Program-made: the position numbers and the translations under genes
Assembly: GCF_017355915.2 (NCBI RefSeq)
Contig: NZ_JAFEUV020000001.1
Coordinates: 248,001-312,000, forward strand
Reading direction: 5' to 3'
Length of the DNA: 64,000 nucleotides
DNA from: Telluribacter roseus
GTDB lineage: Bacteria; Bacteroidota; Bacteroidia; Cytophagales; Spirosomataceae
The notes under the pieces: model-generated
What the model saw: only the letters and a program-made list of their open reading frames with translations
Told to the model about the DNA's origin: nothing
Database searches by the model: none
Shown here: positions 36,071 to 44,217 of the stretch, piece by piece
How positions within the stretch are numbered: position 1 is the stretch's first letter
Layout: every line of letters begins with the position of its first letter

Positions 36071-37876
36071 TTAAGGATGTTCAAACGATACTACTCCCGG
36101 AATCGGATGGCGCAAGAGATAATCGATGGCGTCGGCTCTTGTCGCAACGTTATTGGGTGCTGTGGCCAGTACGGCGGCTGCGTAAGGCACAGCGAATGAA
36201 GTACCCTGGAGCCGTGCACCGCCTTCCATCAGAAGAACTGACAGGAAACCATCGGGAAACGCAGAACGGGCTTTTATAGAAACGGCATCGCCCCTATTAC
36301 CTACTATGTTCCCATCGTTATAGGCTGACGTAACTGTGATTACCTTATCCAGGCCGCCTCTGACAGCAGGTAATCCGAAGCTGGCCGGATACAGCGGATG
36401 TTCATCAAGATTCCATCTCTGGTTGCCTGCCGCGGCTATTACCCATATTTTATGGGTTTCAGTAATGGTCTTCAATTTCTGGTAAAGCATATACCGCCCC
36501 ACATTACTTAGCGATCCGCTAAAGCTGGCATTTATGATCTTGATGTCTACACCTGCTTTTTTGCTGGCTATGATGTAATTAAATCCACTCAGTACATCAA
36601 ATAAAGTACCTATGCCCCCGTAGTTGAAAACCTTAACGGGTAGTACCTGATTCGTCGGCTCCGGTACATTGGGATAGGGATAATTGATAATGGCAGACAC
36701 GATAGAACCGTGTCTGCCGGCCTTTTTGACCACTACGTCACCTTCTACTTTAACATCAACAAGGTTGTCGTCATAGGGACTTGCCATAATTTGGGCGGTT
36801 GTATATTGCCGTAATACTCGTAACTGGCCAATGTAGACAGGTTTGAGTAAGTAGTCGGTAACGCCACAAAAGCCAAAGTTTTTAACAGGTACACAATCGC
36901 TGTTCTGTGCCTTGGCTATAAGAAAGTCTCTTCGATGCTTGATCCTGTCAAAATGGATAAAGTACCTACCCCTCGTCCTCCTTTTGCAGGTTATCCGGCT
37001 CCATTTATAGGCTAGTCCTGTATCCATTACGGCTACAATAGGACGCTGGCTGTTTGGGGGAATTAACAAATCGCTATAGAACTGGCTGTCATTATTTTCC
37101 AGAGATCCACTGGACATGAATGGCTTAAAATCTGAGTCATAGGCGCGAATTACCTCTCCGGTTGCCTGTGGGGGATAGCTCGGCCTGGATTTGACCTCAT
37201 GGTTGATAAGGAGAAGATTGTCAGCCTGTACACTTTCAAATGGGAGCTCAATGTCACCCGGAGGAGTGGCATATACTTCATCCCATTCTACAAGAATATT
37301 TACACTAGGTCCTTCAAATCTAAATTCTTCTTCTTCATTTAGGCAGTCGCTTATACGAATAACCCTGAATAGTACATCCTTCTCGCGATTGGATTCAAAC
37401 CTTCCGATGAAGGTGATATCTTTACCATGAACCGGCCGTTTGGGCTCTTTCTTAAAGCCTGCTTTTTCCTCTTCACTGTGCCTGAACTCCCAGTCTATTT
37501 TGGCTTCCAGAAACTGAATCAGGCTCTTCAGGTAGTCAAGCGAGATATTCAGCGAATCAGTTAATGGAGAATTATCTTTCCGTGGAGGTTTCTGATGGTC
37601 TTCCGCTTTATCTTTTTTGGGTATCAGTTTTTCTAAATCTTCCGGATGAAAGGTTAGTATTTTTTGGTTGGGTATGACATAATAGACACTTTCAGGCTCA
37701 TTACCTTTTCCACCATTGGGGTTTCCGGGTTTGCCTTGATAGGGGTCTTCCGGTCTTCCTTTGCCAGGAATACCATCAGGACGTCCTTCCAGTTTTTCAA
37801 CCCTCTTTTGTACGGGCGTGAAAATGGCCAGGTCAGCAAGTTCCTCCGCACTGAGTTTGTCAAAATCTTTTTCCAT
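36071..37876 (-). CDS. Subtilisin-like S8 serine protease without signal peptide
   Basis: The product has 601 residues. All catalytic residues are present: Asp285 in IVAVMDTGLA, His389 in GRHGSIVSAI, the oxyanion Asn in IAAAGNQ and Ser560 in QGTSFAVPYAAA. The distance Asp to His is 104 residues against about 32 in classical subtilisins, so there is a ~70-residue insertion rich in basic residues and cysteines. The first 285 residues hold a Gly/Pro-rich linker (~30-60) and a mixed domain of no recognised family. No signal peptide or membrane segment is visible, so it is predicted to be cytoplasmic. It lies 12 bases before the CHAT gene and 106 after the TPR gene, and its composition is more AT-rich than most of the window. 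I infer a joint role with the CHAT protease. Confidence 0.87.
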   Translation of the reverse strand: MEKDFDKLSAEELADLAIFTPVQKRVEKLEGRPDGIPGKGRPEDPYQGKPGNPNGGKGNEPESVYYVIPNQKILTFHPEDLEKLIPKKDKAEDHQKPPRKDNSPLTDSLNISLDYLKSLIQFLEAKIDWEFRHSEEEKAGFKKEPKRPVHGKDITFIGRFESNREKDVLFRVIRISDCLNEEEEFRFEGPSVNILVEWDEVYATPPGDIELPFESVQADNLLLINHEVKSRPSYPPQATGEVIRAYDSDFKPFMSSGSLENNDSQFYSDLLIPPNSQRPIVAVMDTGLAYKWSRITCKRRTRGRYFIHFDRIKHRRDFLIAKAQNSDCVPVKNFGFCGVTDYLLKPVYIGQLRVLRQYTTAQIMASPYDDNLVDVKVEGDVVVKKAGRHGSIVSAIINYPYPNVPEPTNQVLPVKVFNYGGIGTLFDVLSGFNYIIASKKAGVDIKIINASFSGSLSNVGRYMLYQKLKTITETHKIWVIAAAGNQRWNLDEHPLYPASFGLPAVRGGLDKVITVTSAYNDGNIVGNRGDAVSIKARSAFPDGFLSVLLMEGGARLQGTSFAVPYAAAVLATAPNNVATRADAIDYLLRHPIPGVVSFEHP

Positions 37877-37982
37877 CTTTCATTAAGTTTAGTGTGTGTA
37901 TGTCGTATACTGGCTGATAGAAAGGGTACTGCTTTAGGTAATTTGTGTATTCTTACTCTTGCAAAGTCAGCCACCTGACTTG

Positions 37983-38723
37983 CTAGTTATCCTCCATTTC
38001 AGCCAGCCATTTTTTAGCCTCTGCTGCGCCATCCATGTCTTGTGCTATGACCGTCTGCAGGAGTTGCTTCGCCTTGGCTAGGTCCGAGGGCTGGCCCCGC
38101 TGTATATAGGCCAGCGCTTCGTAGAAGGTGCCGGGGTTGGCAGTCAGGTCAGGGATGGCGGCCAGGCGGTGGAAGTACGTAATGGCCTGCTCGTACTCTT
38201 TCTGGCGCAAGGCAATCACTCCTAACAGATTCAGGGCGTCAGCATTGCTGGCATTTTTTTGAAGGATGGCCTGTCCTTTGGCCCGGGCGGTGGCGTAGTC
38301 TCCGTCGTTGTAGCTATGGATTGCACTCGTCAGACTGTCCATTTCGGTATCCATGGGTACGGATAGGCTCGCCAGGTTTTCTTCAACGTAGGCGTCGGCC
38401 ATCTGATGTACATCGGGAGTAAGCGAACTCAGCCAGAACCAAACCAACCCTATGGCCAGTACCAGCACGGCAGCTGCCGAGTAGTACCAGGGGCGGAGTG
38501 GCACCACCCGGCCCGGGTGCTGGCTCCTGGCAGGTGGGGGGGCTAGCTGTTGCCATTCGGCGTGCCGTTCGGCTAAGATCTCAGCCCTGAGGGCCTCTTT
38601 TACGCTGAGGTACAGGGCTACCTCTTCGGCCAGCTGGGGGTTATGGAGCAGTTCTTTCTCAAACTGTTCCTGCTCCGTAGGCGGCAGCTGCCGGTTAAAA
38701 TAGTGTTCGATGCGCTCATTCAT
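37983..38723 (-). CDS. Membrane protein with anti-sigma-like head and TPR tail
   Basis: The product has 246 residues. The first ~75 form a charged helical domain starting MNERIEHYFNRQLPP, a pattern common in Bacteroidota sigma-adjacent regulators (PTEQEQFEKELLHNP). One transmembrane helix follows (~80-100, SAAAVLVLAIGLVWFWL) and then TPR-like helices (~130-246; YNDGDYATARAKGQAIL, EYEQAITYFHRLAAI). The predicted topology is head in the cytoplasm and TPR in the periplasm. It starts 15 bases after the sigma factor, typical of an anti-sigma partner. The anti-sigma role is inference from position and layout. Confidence 0.78.
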   Translation of the reverse strand: MNERIEHYFNRQLPPTEQEQFEKELLHNPQLAEEVALYLSVKEALRAEILAERHAEWQQLAPPPARSQHPGRVVPLRPWYYSAAAVLVLAIGLVWFWLSSLTPDVHQMADAYVEENLASLSVPMDTEMDSLTSAIHSYNDGDYATARAKGQAILQKNASNADALNLLGVIALRQKEYEQAITYFHRLAAIPDLTANPGTFYEALAYIQRGQPSDLAKAKQLLQTVIAQDMDGAAEAKKWLAEMEDN

Positions 38724-38738
38724 GATGCTGTGTTTCGC

Positions 38739-39338
38739 TTATTTGGTTTTGCTTCCCATGTGGTACAGTTCCCGTAGCTTCTCCAGACAGCGCAGGCGGC
38801 TGGTTTTGGCTACGGCCGCCGACTGGTAGTCGAGCTGGGTTGCAATCTCATCGTCCTTGTATCCTTCTCCCCACGCCCACAGTATACGCTGGCACTTTTC
38901 GCCCAGCGACCGGAGCCGGTGCCGGAGCAGATCCATGTCCTGCTGTAGCACGAGTTCCTGCACTACCGTACGTGCCTCGTCGGGCAGCAGATTCAGGGCG
39001 TCGTTTAGGCCTTCGGAACGATGGACCTGCGCCTTGTTAGTCGTATTTCGACGGATAAGGTCAACACATTTGTTCGAAAATATTTGGTAGAGGTAGGTTT
39101 TGAGCTCGGATCGCCCCTGGAATCGCTCCGCCACGAGGTGTTCGATCACAGTAAGTACCGCATCCGAATAGGCTATGGAGCTGTCATGCTCCGACAGGTT
39201 GTGCTTACGTGTACCTTCCCGAATCAGGTAGGCGTATTTTTCATAAAGCTGTCGTTCGCAGTGGCGCCGCTCGGCACCGCCACTGCAAATCCCCTCCATG
39301 ATGGAAGAGTCAGGGGGAGTCCTGGAAAAAAAAGCCAT
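38739..39338 (-). CDS. ECF-type RNA polymerase sigma factor
   Basis: The product has 199 residues with sigma-70 region 2 (SELKTYLYQIFSNKCVDLIRR) and region 4 as a helix-turn-helix (GYKDDEIATQLDYQSAAVAK, then RCLEKLRELY). It is the first gene of the minus-strand unit with the TPR membrane protein, the subtilase and the TPR-CHAT protease, and divergent from the secreted-protein gene at 39490. It very likely drives this operon, directly or after release from the TPR membrane protein. A second in-frame ATG (residue 14) is possible. Confidence 0.87.
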   Translation of the reverse strand: MAFFSRTPPDSSIMEGICSGGAERRHCERQLYEKYAYLIREGTRKHNLSEHDSSIAYSDAVLTVIEHLVAERFQGRSELKTYLYQIFSNKCVDLIRRNTTNKAQVHRSEGLNDALNLLPDEARTVVQELVLQQDMDLLRHRLRSLGEKCQRILWAWGEGYKDDEIATQLDYQSAAVAKTSRLRCLEKLRELYHMGSKTK

Positions 39339-39489
39339 ACGTGGGTGCGGATCTATCTAACAGATAAATATAATAAATGTAACTGAAAATCAGAAAAATA
39401 TGATTTAACGGTTGCCGCTTACCAGTGGTAGTGCGACTAATGGGGCAGACAACACACTTTTTTTTGATCAACCCAAACCATAGCGCCCC
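39339..39489. promoter_or_regulatory. Divergent control region of the CHAT/subtilase locus
   Basis: 151 bases between the sigma factor gene and the secreted-protein gene. It is AT-rich near the sigma start; on the minus strand TACATTTA and TATATTTA are each one base off TAnnTTTG. A run of eight T lies near 39460. Promoters for both sides must be here, possibly for the ECF factor itself; no clear operator palindrome. Confidence 0.45.
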
Positions 39490-40074
39490 ATGAAAACCTG
39501 CCTACGTACCCTGCTGGTGGCCTGCTGTGTCACCCTGGGCAGCCTGAACGCCTACGGGCAAACGCCCCCACAGGCAGCGCCCTTTCTGACCTACCATCTG
39601 GTCAATGTACCGCCCCTGGCCCCTGATGATGCTTACGTAGTACCCATGCGAAAGATGGGGCTGAACAGATCAAGCTACTCAGTACTCCTGAAGGTCCGCT
39701 TACCCGGCGACTCTGTCTACTATACCATACCCGGCGTACTCCCTACGGGTGATTCGTTTGGCTTCAGGATGAAAACGGGAAAGGGCAGAAGCAGCGATAC
39801 CCTGTATGTGATCCGGCGGGGAGGGGAGAGCCCTGTACAGCTGGAGGAGATATATGTATTGGCTTTTCATCCTATAGACCGACTGGTATCTACTTACCCT
39901 AAACGTGACTTTGACGAGCTCATAGTAACCAGCTACTACGACGCCCATACCCGACGCAGTACCTCGCGAAAAACAGGGGATGCGCTGTATTATGAAAAAA
40001 AATCGTCCGACCTGTTTCCGACCCTTACGCTCTTCCCGACTAAGCAGTCACAAATGATCTCGTTTCAGGAATAA
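39490..40074 (+). CDS. Secreted protein of unknown function next to the CHAT locus
   Basis: The product has 194 residues with a clear signal peptide (MKTCLRTLLVACCVTLGSLNAYG-QTP). The mature part looks all-beta (SSYSVLLKVRLPGDSVYYTI, SDTLYVIRRGG, LEEIYVLAF) with a C-terminal Ser/Thr/Lys-rich stretch. I recognise no family. It is divergent from the sigma factor gene and heads the rightward set of three genes. It might be a periplasmic ligand or substrate of the TPR proteins, which is speculation from context. Confidence 0.7.
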   Translation: MKTCLRTLLVACCVTLGSLNAYGQTPPQAAPFLTYHLVNVPPLAPDDAYVVPMRKMGLNRSSYSVLLKVRLPGDSVYYTIPGVLPTGDSFGFRMKTGKGRSSDTLYVIRRGGESPVQLEEIYVLAFHPIDRLVSTYPKRDFDELIVTSYYDAHTRRSTSRKTGDALYYEKKSSDLFPTLTLFPTKQSQMISFQE

Positions 40075-40136
40075 CCCTTACCGGTCCGCTGAAACGTGAT
40101 GGTTAAATCAATCACCTTTTAAAACCCTTAACAGCT

Positions 40137-40445
40137 ATGGCACTTGAATTCCAAACCATTCGGATCGATTTTCCCTCAAGAAGGGATGCCGAACAGACCA
40201 TCAACCGCTCGGCCACCTTTTCCCGCAACATCCGGAGCGTAGGGGCCGCCATCAACGGCTTCAACATGCGGTTCAGTAACGGCGACCACCACCTCTTGCA
40301 GGAGAAGGTGGATATAAACGAGATCACATTCAGAGATCGCACGGCGAATTTCAGTGTAAACCTGCTCCTGCGGGATGGCAGCGGACACATCGATGATCCG
40401 TACTCGGGCTTCGTGGATGTACTCCTTATTGCGGAGACCCTGTGA
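40137..40445 (+). CDS. Small unknown protein, perhaps a beta-sandwich (lectin-like)
   Basis: The product has 102 residues, no signal peptide and no membrane segment. It reads as alternating beta strands: an N-terminal strand (FQTIRIDF), then VGAAINGFNMRFSNGDHHLL, VDINEITF, NFSVNLLLRDGSGHIDDPYS and VDVLLIAE. The layout of a strand with ...A-x-x-F, then a V-x-x-x-I-x-G-F turn, reminds me of H-type lectin-like domains, but this is only a resemblance. It lies 62 bases after the secreted-protein gene. I suspect a small constant component of the protease system; function unknown. Confidence 0.65.
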   Translation: MALEFQTIRIDFPSRRDAEQTINRSATFSRNIRSVGAAINGFNMRFSNGDHHLLQEKVDINEITFRDRTANFSVNLLLRDGSGHIDDPYSGFVDVLLIAETL

Positions 40446-40523
40446 GGCAGGCGTATCGGGTTCGGGCTATTAACCTGCCTGATGTAGTAAAATATTCATC
40501 AGCCATACTGATCCACACCAACT

Positions 40524-40895
40524 ATGAACGCTATATCCACATCTGCTCCCGAATCCTGCGTACATATCGGGGGCTATACACTCGTAGCAACCGACGAAAT
40601 CATCTTCTGCCAGGCCGACTGCAACTACACCCAGGTGCATCTTCTTAAAAAGAAGAGAATTACGGTAGCTACTACGCTGGGGATACTGGAAGGACGACTC
40701 AGCCCGAAGGGCTTTGTCCGGGTAAGCCGGTCGGAACTGATCAACAGGTCATACATCGAAAGCTACGATGGCTACTACATCACGCTGGTCAATGGTACTA
40801 CGTTGCCGATTTCGCGGAGAAGGCGTAAGGAAGTGCAGCGGTGCCTGGGTACCTACCCTGACCCATATAGGGAGCAGGAGGTACAGTACGCTTAA
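40524..40895 (+). CDS. LytTR-type DNA-binding protein
   Basis: The product has 123 residues and is a LytTR domain with hardly anything else: DEIIFCQADCNYTQVHL, TLGILEGRL, FVRVSRSELINRSYIESY, LPISRRRRKEV. LytTR domains bind DNA as regulators, usually behind a receiver; here the receiver is missing, so activity would be set by amount or by partner proteins. It is 78 bases after the small 102-residue protein. It may regulate the divergent protease locus or its own operon. Confidence 0.87.
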   Translation: MNAISTSAPESCVHIGGYTLVATDEIIFCQADCNYTQVHLLKKKRITVATTLGILEGRLSPKGFVRVSRSELINRSYIESYDGYYITLVNGTTLPISRRRRKEVQRCLGTYPDPYREQEVQYA

Positions 40896-41323
40896 TCAGG
40901 TGGCAGATGAGGAGCCAAACGGAGATCTGCGGCAGGAAATAAAAATAATTCCGAAAAAAAGCAGATCAGGCGTTTCCCGACGAAGCCGAACAGACGACTA
41001 ACAGGTAGTTAACTAATCACACAGCATCTATTAGCCATTTCATTCTATGCAACGTGACTTACCCATTGTACCTGGTAGCGGCGGTTGTTAAATCCGCCCC
41101 CAGACCTACCCACAAGTTCCGCGCCGGACTCTCCGCCTTCTAACGTGCCACAGTCAGTACCTTCACCCACGAGCTGGTAAGATAAGTAAGCAGCTACTGC
41201 CTGGTATTCAACGAATCGTCTCCGTGTTTTTGCCTTTGGTCGGCTGGGTTACACCTGCCGAAGCAGACTTCTACTGCCCCATCATAGTACCACTACCTAT
41301 AATCCACCAGAAGTATCCAAACC
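40896..41323. other. 428-base stretch without a supported gene
   Basis: I see no convincing gene, RNA or strong terminator here. Several short frames exist only as overlaps with the lipoprotein gene that follows. Composition is mixed; bases near 41080-41170 look like coding DNA but are broken by stops, so a decayed gene is possible. Confidence 0.35.
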
Positions 41324-42061
41324 ATGAGAAAGCCACAAACTTACCCGCTAGCGCTACTCCCTTTACTAGCAGTAGCCCTTGTCAACTGCGACAAGACAAC
41401 CGAACCCGAGCCTGGTACTGCCAGCGGTATCACAATTACGGCCATCACTCCGGCCGCAGGAAATACCGGAGATCGGGTAATGATTACAGGATCTGGTTTC
41501 TCGGCAAACCTGGCCGACAATACCATTCGATTTGGAGATGTAGATGCCTACCTGGACTCGGCTTCGGCTACCTGCCTGGTTACCCGGGTACCCAAAGATG
41601 CCGAAAACTGCCAACTGGGCGTAAGTGTGAAAGGCAAGCGAGTACTTTCGACAGCGTACTTCAATGTACATCAGATTGCTCCGGCTTTTAATACGACCGG
41701 TACCAGTGCCAACGAAATGGATAATCTTACTTCAAGCTTTGTCAGAGTAGCCTCTACGCTGGATATAGTGGGAAGCAGAACTATCGTGGAGCATGGTCAT
41801 GTATGGAGCAATATTGTGTCGCAACCACTCATCAACCAAAGAGGAGATCTGTCAATGGAGCATCCTGACTATAATGCCTATGATGGCCAGACGGAGAATG
41901 GTATCGTGTCGGCCAGTGATGGACATCCGTACCGGTTTGCTTCCTACATCCAGAATCTGAAACCAGATACCGAGTACACGATACGTGCCTACGTAACCAC
42001 CAAGTCAGGAATGACGTACTATGGTCCGGCCAGTACGTTCAGAACCAAGAGGAGAAACTAG
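41324..42061 (+). CDS. Lipoprotein with IPT/TIG domain
   Basis: The product has 245 residues. The signal peptide ends at Cys22 (LALLPLLAVALVNC), a lipobox with Asn at -1, which is unusual. Residues ~35-115 are an IPT/TIG domain (ITAITPAAGNTGDRVMITGS, FSANLADNTIRFG, TCLVTRVPKDAENCQLGVSV). The second half ends with a fibronectin-III-like strand set (LKPDTEYTIRAYVTTKSGMT, YYGPASTFRTK). Bacteroidota use such lipoproteins in surface glycan binding and other contacts; the role here is unknown. It converges on the M28 peptidase gene, with a shared hairpin between them. Confidence 0.82.
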   Translation: MRKPQTYPLALLPLLAVALVNCDKTTEPEPGTASGITITAITPAAGNTGDRVMITGSGFSANLADNTIRFGDVDAYLDSASATCLVTRVPKDAENCQLGVSVKGKRVLSTAYFNVHQIAPAFNTTGTSANEMDNLTSSFVRVASTLDIVGSRTIVEHGHVWSNIVSQPLINQRGDLSMEHPDYNAYDGQTENGIVSASDGHPYRFASYIQNLKPDTEYTIRAYVTTKSGMTYYGPASTFRTKRRN

Positions 42062-42082
42062 TACCGTGTATCTAACGTAAAG

Positions 42083-42138
42083 GGCCAGGCTCCCAACAGT
42101 AGTTTTTAAACTTCTGCTGGGAGCCTGGCCTGTTTATT
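42083..42138. terminator. Bidirectional terminator between convergent genes
   Basis: Twenty-base arms (42083-42102 and 42111-42130) pair with two mismatches, the first 13 pairs being perfect, with T-rich sequence after it. Confidence 0.75.
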
Positions 42139-42170
42139 CTTCTCTATATCTATACAGTGCGTAAATCCTT

Positions 42171-43829
42171 TTATTTTCGCTGCTTCTCCCGGATGGCTCT
42201 AAACTCCGATCCCTCTTTCCAGCCTGGCCATTTTTCTTCGTAGGCCAGACGCTTACCGATCTGGAAGAGTAGCTTGAGCTCACTAATGGCTCCGGCCATG
42301 GTCCAGGTGGCGGCATCGTACTCGTCGGAAGGCTTATGGTAGTCTTTCTCGGTGTACTCATCCTGTAATCGTTGACCGTACTCTTTGCCTTTGCCTACTA
42401 CATCAATACCTGACTCGAGGTACAGGGCCGGAATACCTACCTTGGCAAAGTTGAAGTGGTCGGAGCGGTAGTAGTAGCCGGCTTCGGGATGTGTCTCGGC
42501 TGAGATATAGCCTCCCATCTTCTCGACTACCTCTTTGGCGTATTCTTCAAGTTCCGACTGTCCTTCGCCTACCAGTACCATGTCTTTAGTAGGTTCAAAG
42601 CGGTTAAGGCCGTCCATGTTGATATTAGCTACGGTCCTATTGACCGGGTAAATCGGGTTCTGAGCATAGTAGGCTGACCCCCACAGCCCCTGCTCCTCGG
42701 CGGTCACGGCCAGGAACACAACAGTACGCTCGGGTTGCTTGCTCAGGCTCTTAAAGGCGCGGGCCAGTTCGATGAGGGCGGCGGTGCCGGAGGCATTGTC
42801 GAGGGCGCCGTTATAAATGGAGTCGCCCGTGGCGTCGGGCGTACCGATACCCAGGTGGTCCCAGTGGGCAGTGTAGATTACTACCTCATCCGGGCGCTCA
42901 GTACCGGTGATCTTGCCGATGACGTTGTGGGTCTTGTTGTAGGTAGTCTTCACCTGCATGGTAGTACTCAGCTTCAGACCCAGCGGTACAGCCTTGAATC
43001 CGCGCTGATCCGCTTTGGTCAGCAGGTCGGTTCCCTGGCCCGCTTCCTGCATCAGGCGGGTAGCTACTGCTTCCGGCATCCAGCCGATCACGTCACAGTT
43101 CGGGATAGTCTTGCCGCGGTTGTCCAGCTGCAGACGGGAGGTGTTGAAGTTGTTCTGCTGCACGGCGAAGGGGTACCCGGCGGCCTCGGTGCGGTGGATA
43201 ATGAGGCAGCCTTTGGCACCCTGGCGAGCGGCTTCTTCAAACTTATAGGTCCAGCGGCCGTAGTAGGTCATCTCCTTGCCCTTAAACAAGGTAGTATCGC
43301 CCGACCAGAAGCCCGGGTCATTGACCATTACCATTACTACCTTGCCTTTTACGTCCAGGCCAGCGTAGTCGTTCCAGTTGTATTCGGGAGCCACTACGCC
43401 GTAGCCCGCAAATACCAGCTCGCTGTTGTCGAGGCTGAGGGTAGGCTCGGTACGGTCGGTCCAGATCACGTAGTCGGTAGGGGCATTGAGGGTAATAGTA
43501 CCCTTGGGCGAAGTAACCTGCATGGTAGGTGCGGCGGTGGCCTGGATATTGACCATGGGTACTTCCTGCAGGTAGCTGGTGCCGTTGCCGGGCTCCAGCC
43601 CCACGGCGCGGTACTGCTGCTGCAGGTAGTTAATGGTTTTGGTTTCGCCTTCGGTAAAGGGCTTTCGGCCCATAAAAGCATCTGAGGCCAGTATGGCTAC
43701 GTGCTTTTTGAGGCTGTCGGCGCTGAAGGCGGATAATCCTTCATTGTCGTCAAGGACGCTTTCGCTGGTACTACAGGCTGTTACAAAGGCCAGAAGTAAT
43801 AGGGAGTACGCTTTGGTAAGATGATGCAT
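42171..43829 (-). CDS. M28 family zinc peptidase, lipoprotein
   Basis: The product has 552 residues from ATG 43829; an in-frame extension of 14 codons only lengthens the region before the signal. The signal peptide ends in the lipobox FVTAC. A PA-type insertion lies at ~110-290 (VFAGYGVVAPEYNWNDY, KGKVVMVMVNDPGF). The M28 metal site is seen in YTAHWDHLGIG, NGALDNASGTAAL, VTAEEQGLWGS, NINMDGLN and YRSDHFNF. It should be an envelope-anchored aminopeptidase. It is a distant relative of the M28 enzyme at 19246, which lacks the lipobox. Its long upstream gap holds the promoters of two divergent genes. Confidence 0.92.
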   Translation of the reverse strand: MHHLTKAYSLLLLAFVTACSTSESVLDDNEGLSAFSADSLKKHVAILASDAFMGRKPFTEGETKTINYLQQQYRAVGLEPGNGTSYLQEVPMVNIQATAAPTMQVTSPKGTITLNAPTDYVIWTDRTEPTLSLDNSELVFAGYGVVAPEYNWNDYAGLDVKGKVVMVMVNDPGFWSGDTTLFKGKEMTYYGRWTYKFEEAARQGAKGCLIIHRTEAAGYPFAVQQNNFNTSRLQLDNRGKTIPNCDVIGWMPEAVATRLMQEAGQGTDLLTKADQRGFKAVPLGLKLSTTMQVKTTYNKTHNVIGKITGTERPDEVVIYTAHWDHLGIGTPDATGDSIYNGALDNASGTAALIELARAFKSLSKQPERTVVFLAVTAEEQGLWGSAYYAQNPIYPVNRTVANINMDGLNRFEPTKDMVLVGEGQSELEEYAKEVVEKMGGYISAETHPEAGYYYRSDHFNFAKVGIPALYLESGIDVVGKGKEYGQRLQDEYTEKDYHKPSDEYDAATWTMAGAISELKLLFQIGKRLAYEEKWPGWKEGSEFRAIREKQRK

Positions 43830-44217
43830 ATAATGGAATGGTAATGGGGTAGGGTTGGTTACGAACAACACGATTGGGTTAACTGCTGAAATATAATGAA
43901 TAATCCGAAATCAGCGCTCCAGTACCGGATAGGGGTAGGATCATAAGAAGTACTTGTGGTACTATTCGCCCGACTTAGTTAACGGTATTACCTCAATGTT
44001 AAATTATGCCGGAAAGAACGGTGAAAATGGCATTGTTGACTGCCAGTACCTTAGTGGTTACAATTCCTGATTAAATACAATTGAAGGTATGACTCCTGCC
44101 CAAAAACCGCCTCCGGCAGAGTCAGTACCCTTATTTTGTGTACCTGATGGTAACAGTTTGGTAACGAAAGCTCCCCCTGATCCTGCCTAATTTTGTGGTA
44201 AACACAAACTATTTTTT
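43830..44217. other. Divergent intergenic region, M28 peptidase / T9SS nuclease
   Basis: 388 bases. It contains a bulged hairpin at 44091-44123 (GACTCCTGCC paired with GGCAGAGTC), a small AGTAC-TTGTG-GTACT inverted repeat near 43950, and the nuclease -7 box at 44188 with a TTTGTG/CACAAA hairpin (44192-44208) in the presumed leader. No gene seen. Confidence 0.5.
44188..44195 (+). promoter_or_regulatory. -7 element TAATTTTG of the T9SS nuclease gene
   Basis: Perfect TAnnTTTG match 22 bases before the ATG at 44218; no TTTG at the -33 position. Confidence 0.5.

Noticed and set aside
41224-41691. 155-codon frame starting before the TIG lipoprotein gene
   Set aside because: It overlaps the lipoprotein gene in another frame; the lipoprotein has a signal peptide and a known domain.
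42735-43685. Long frame antisense to the M28 peptidase gene (316 codons)
   Set aside because: Shadow of a gene with intact zinc motifs; no start context or neighbours support it.
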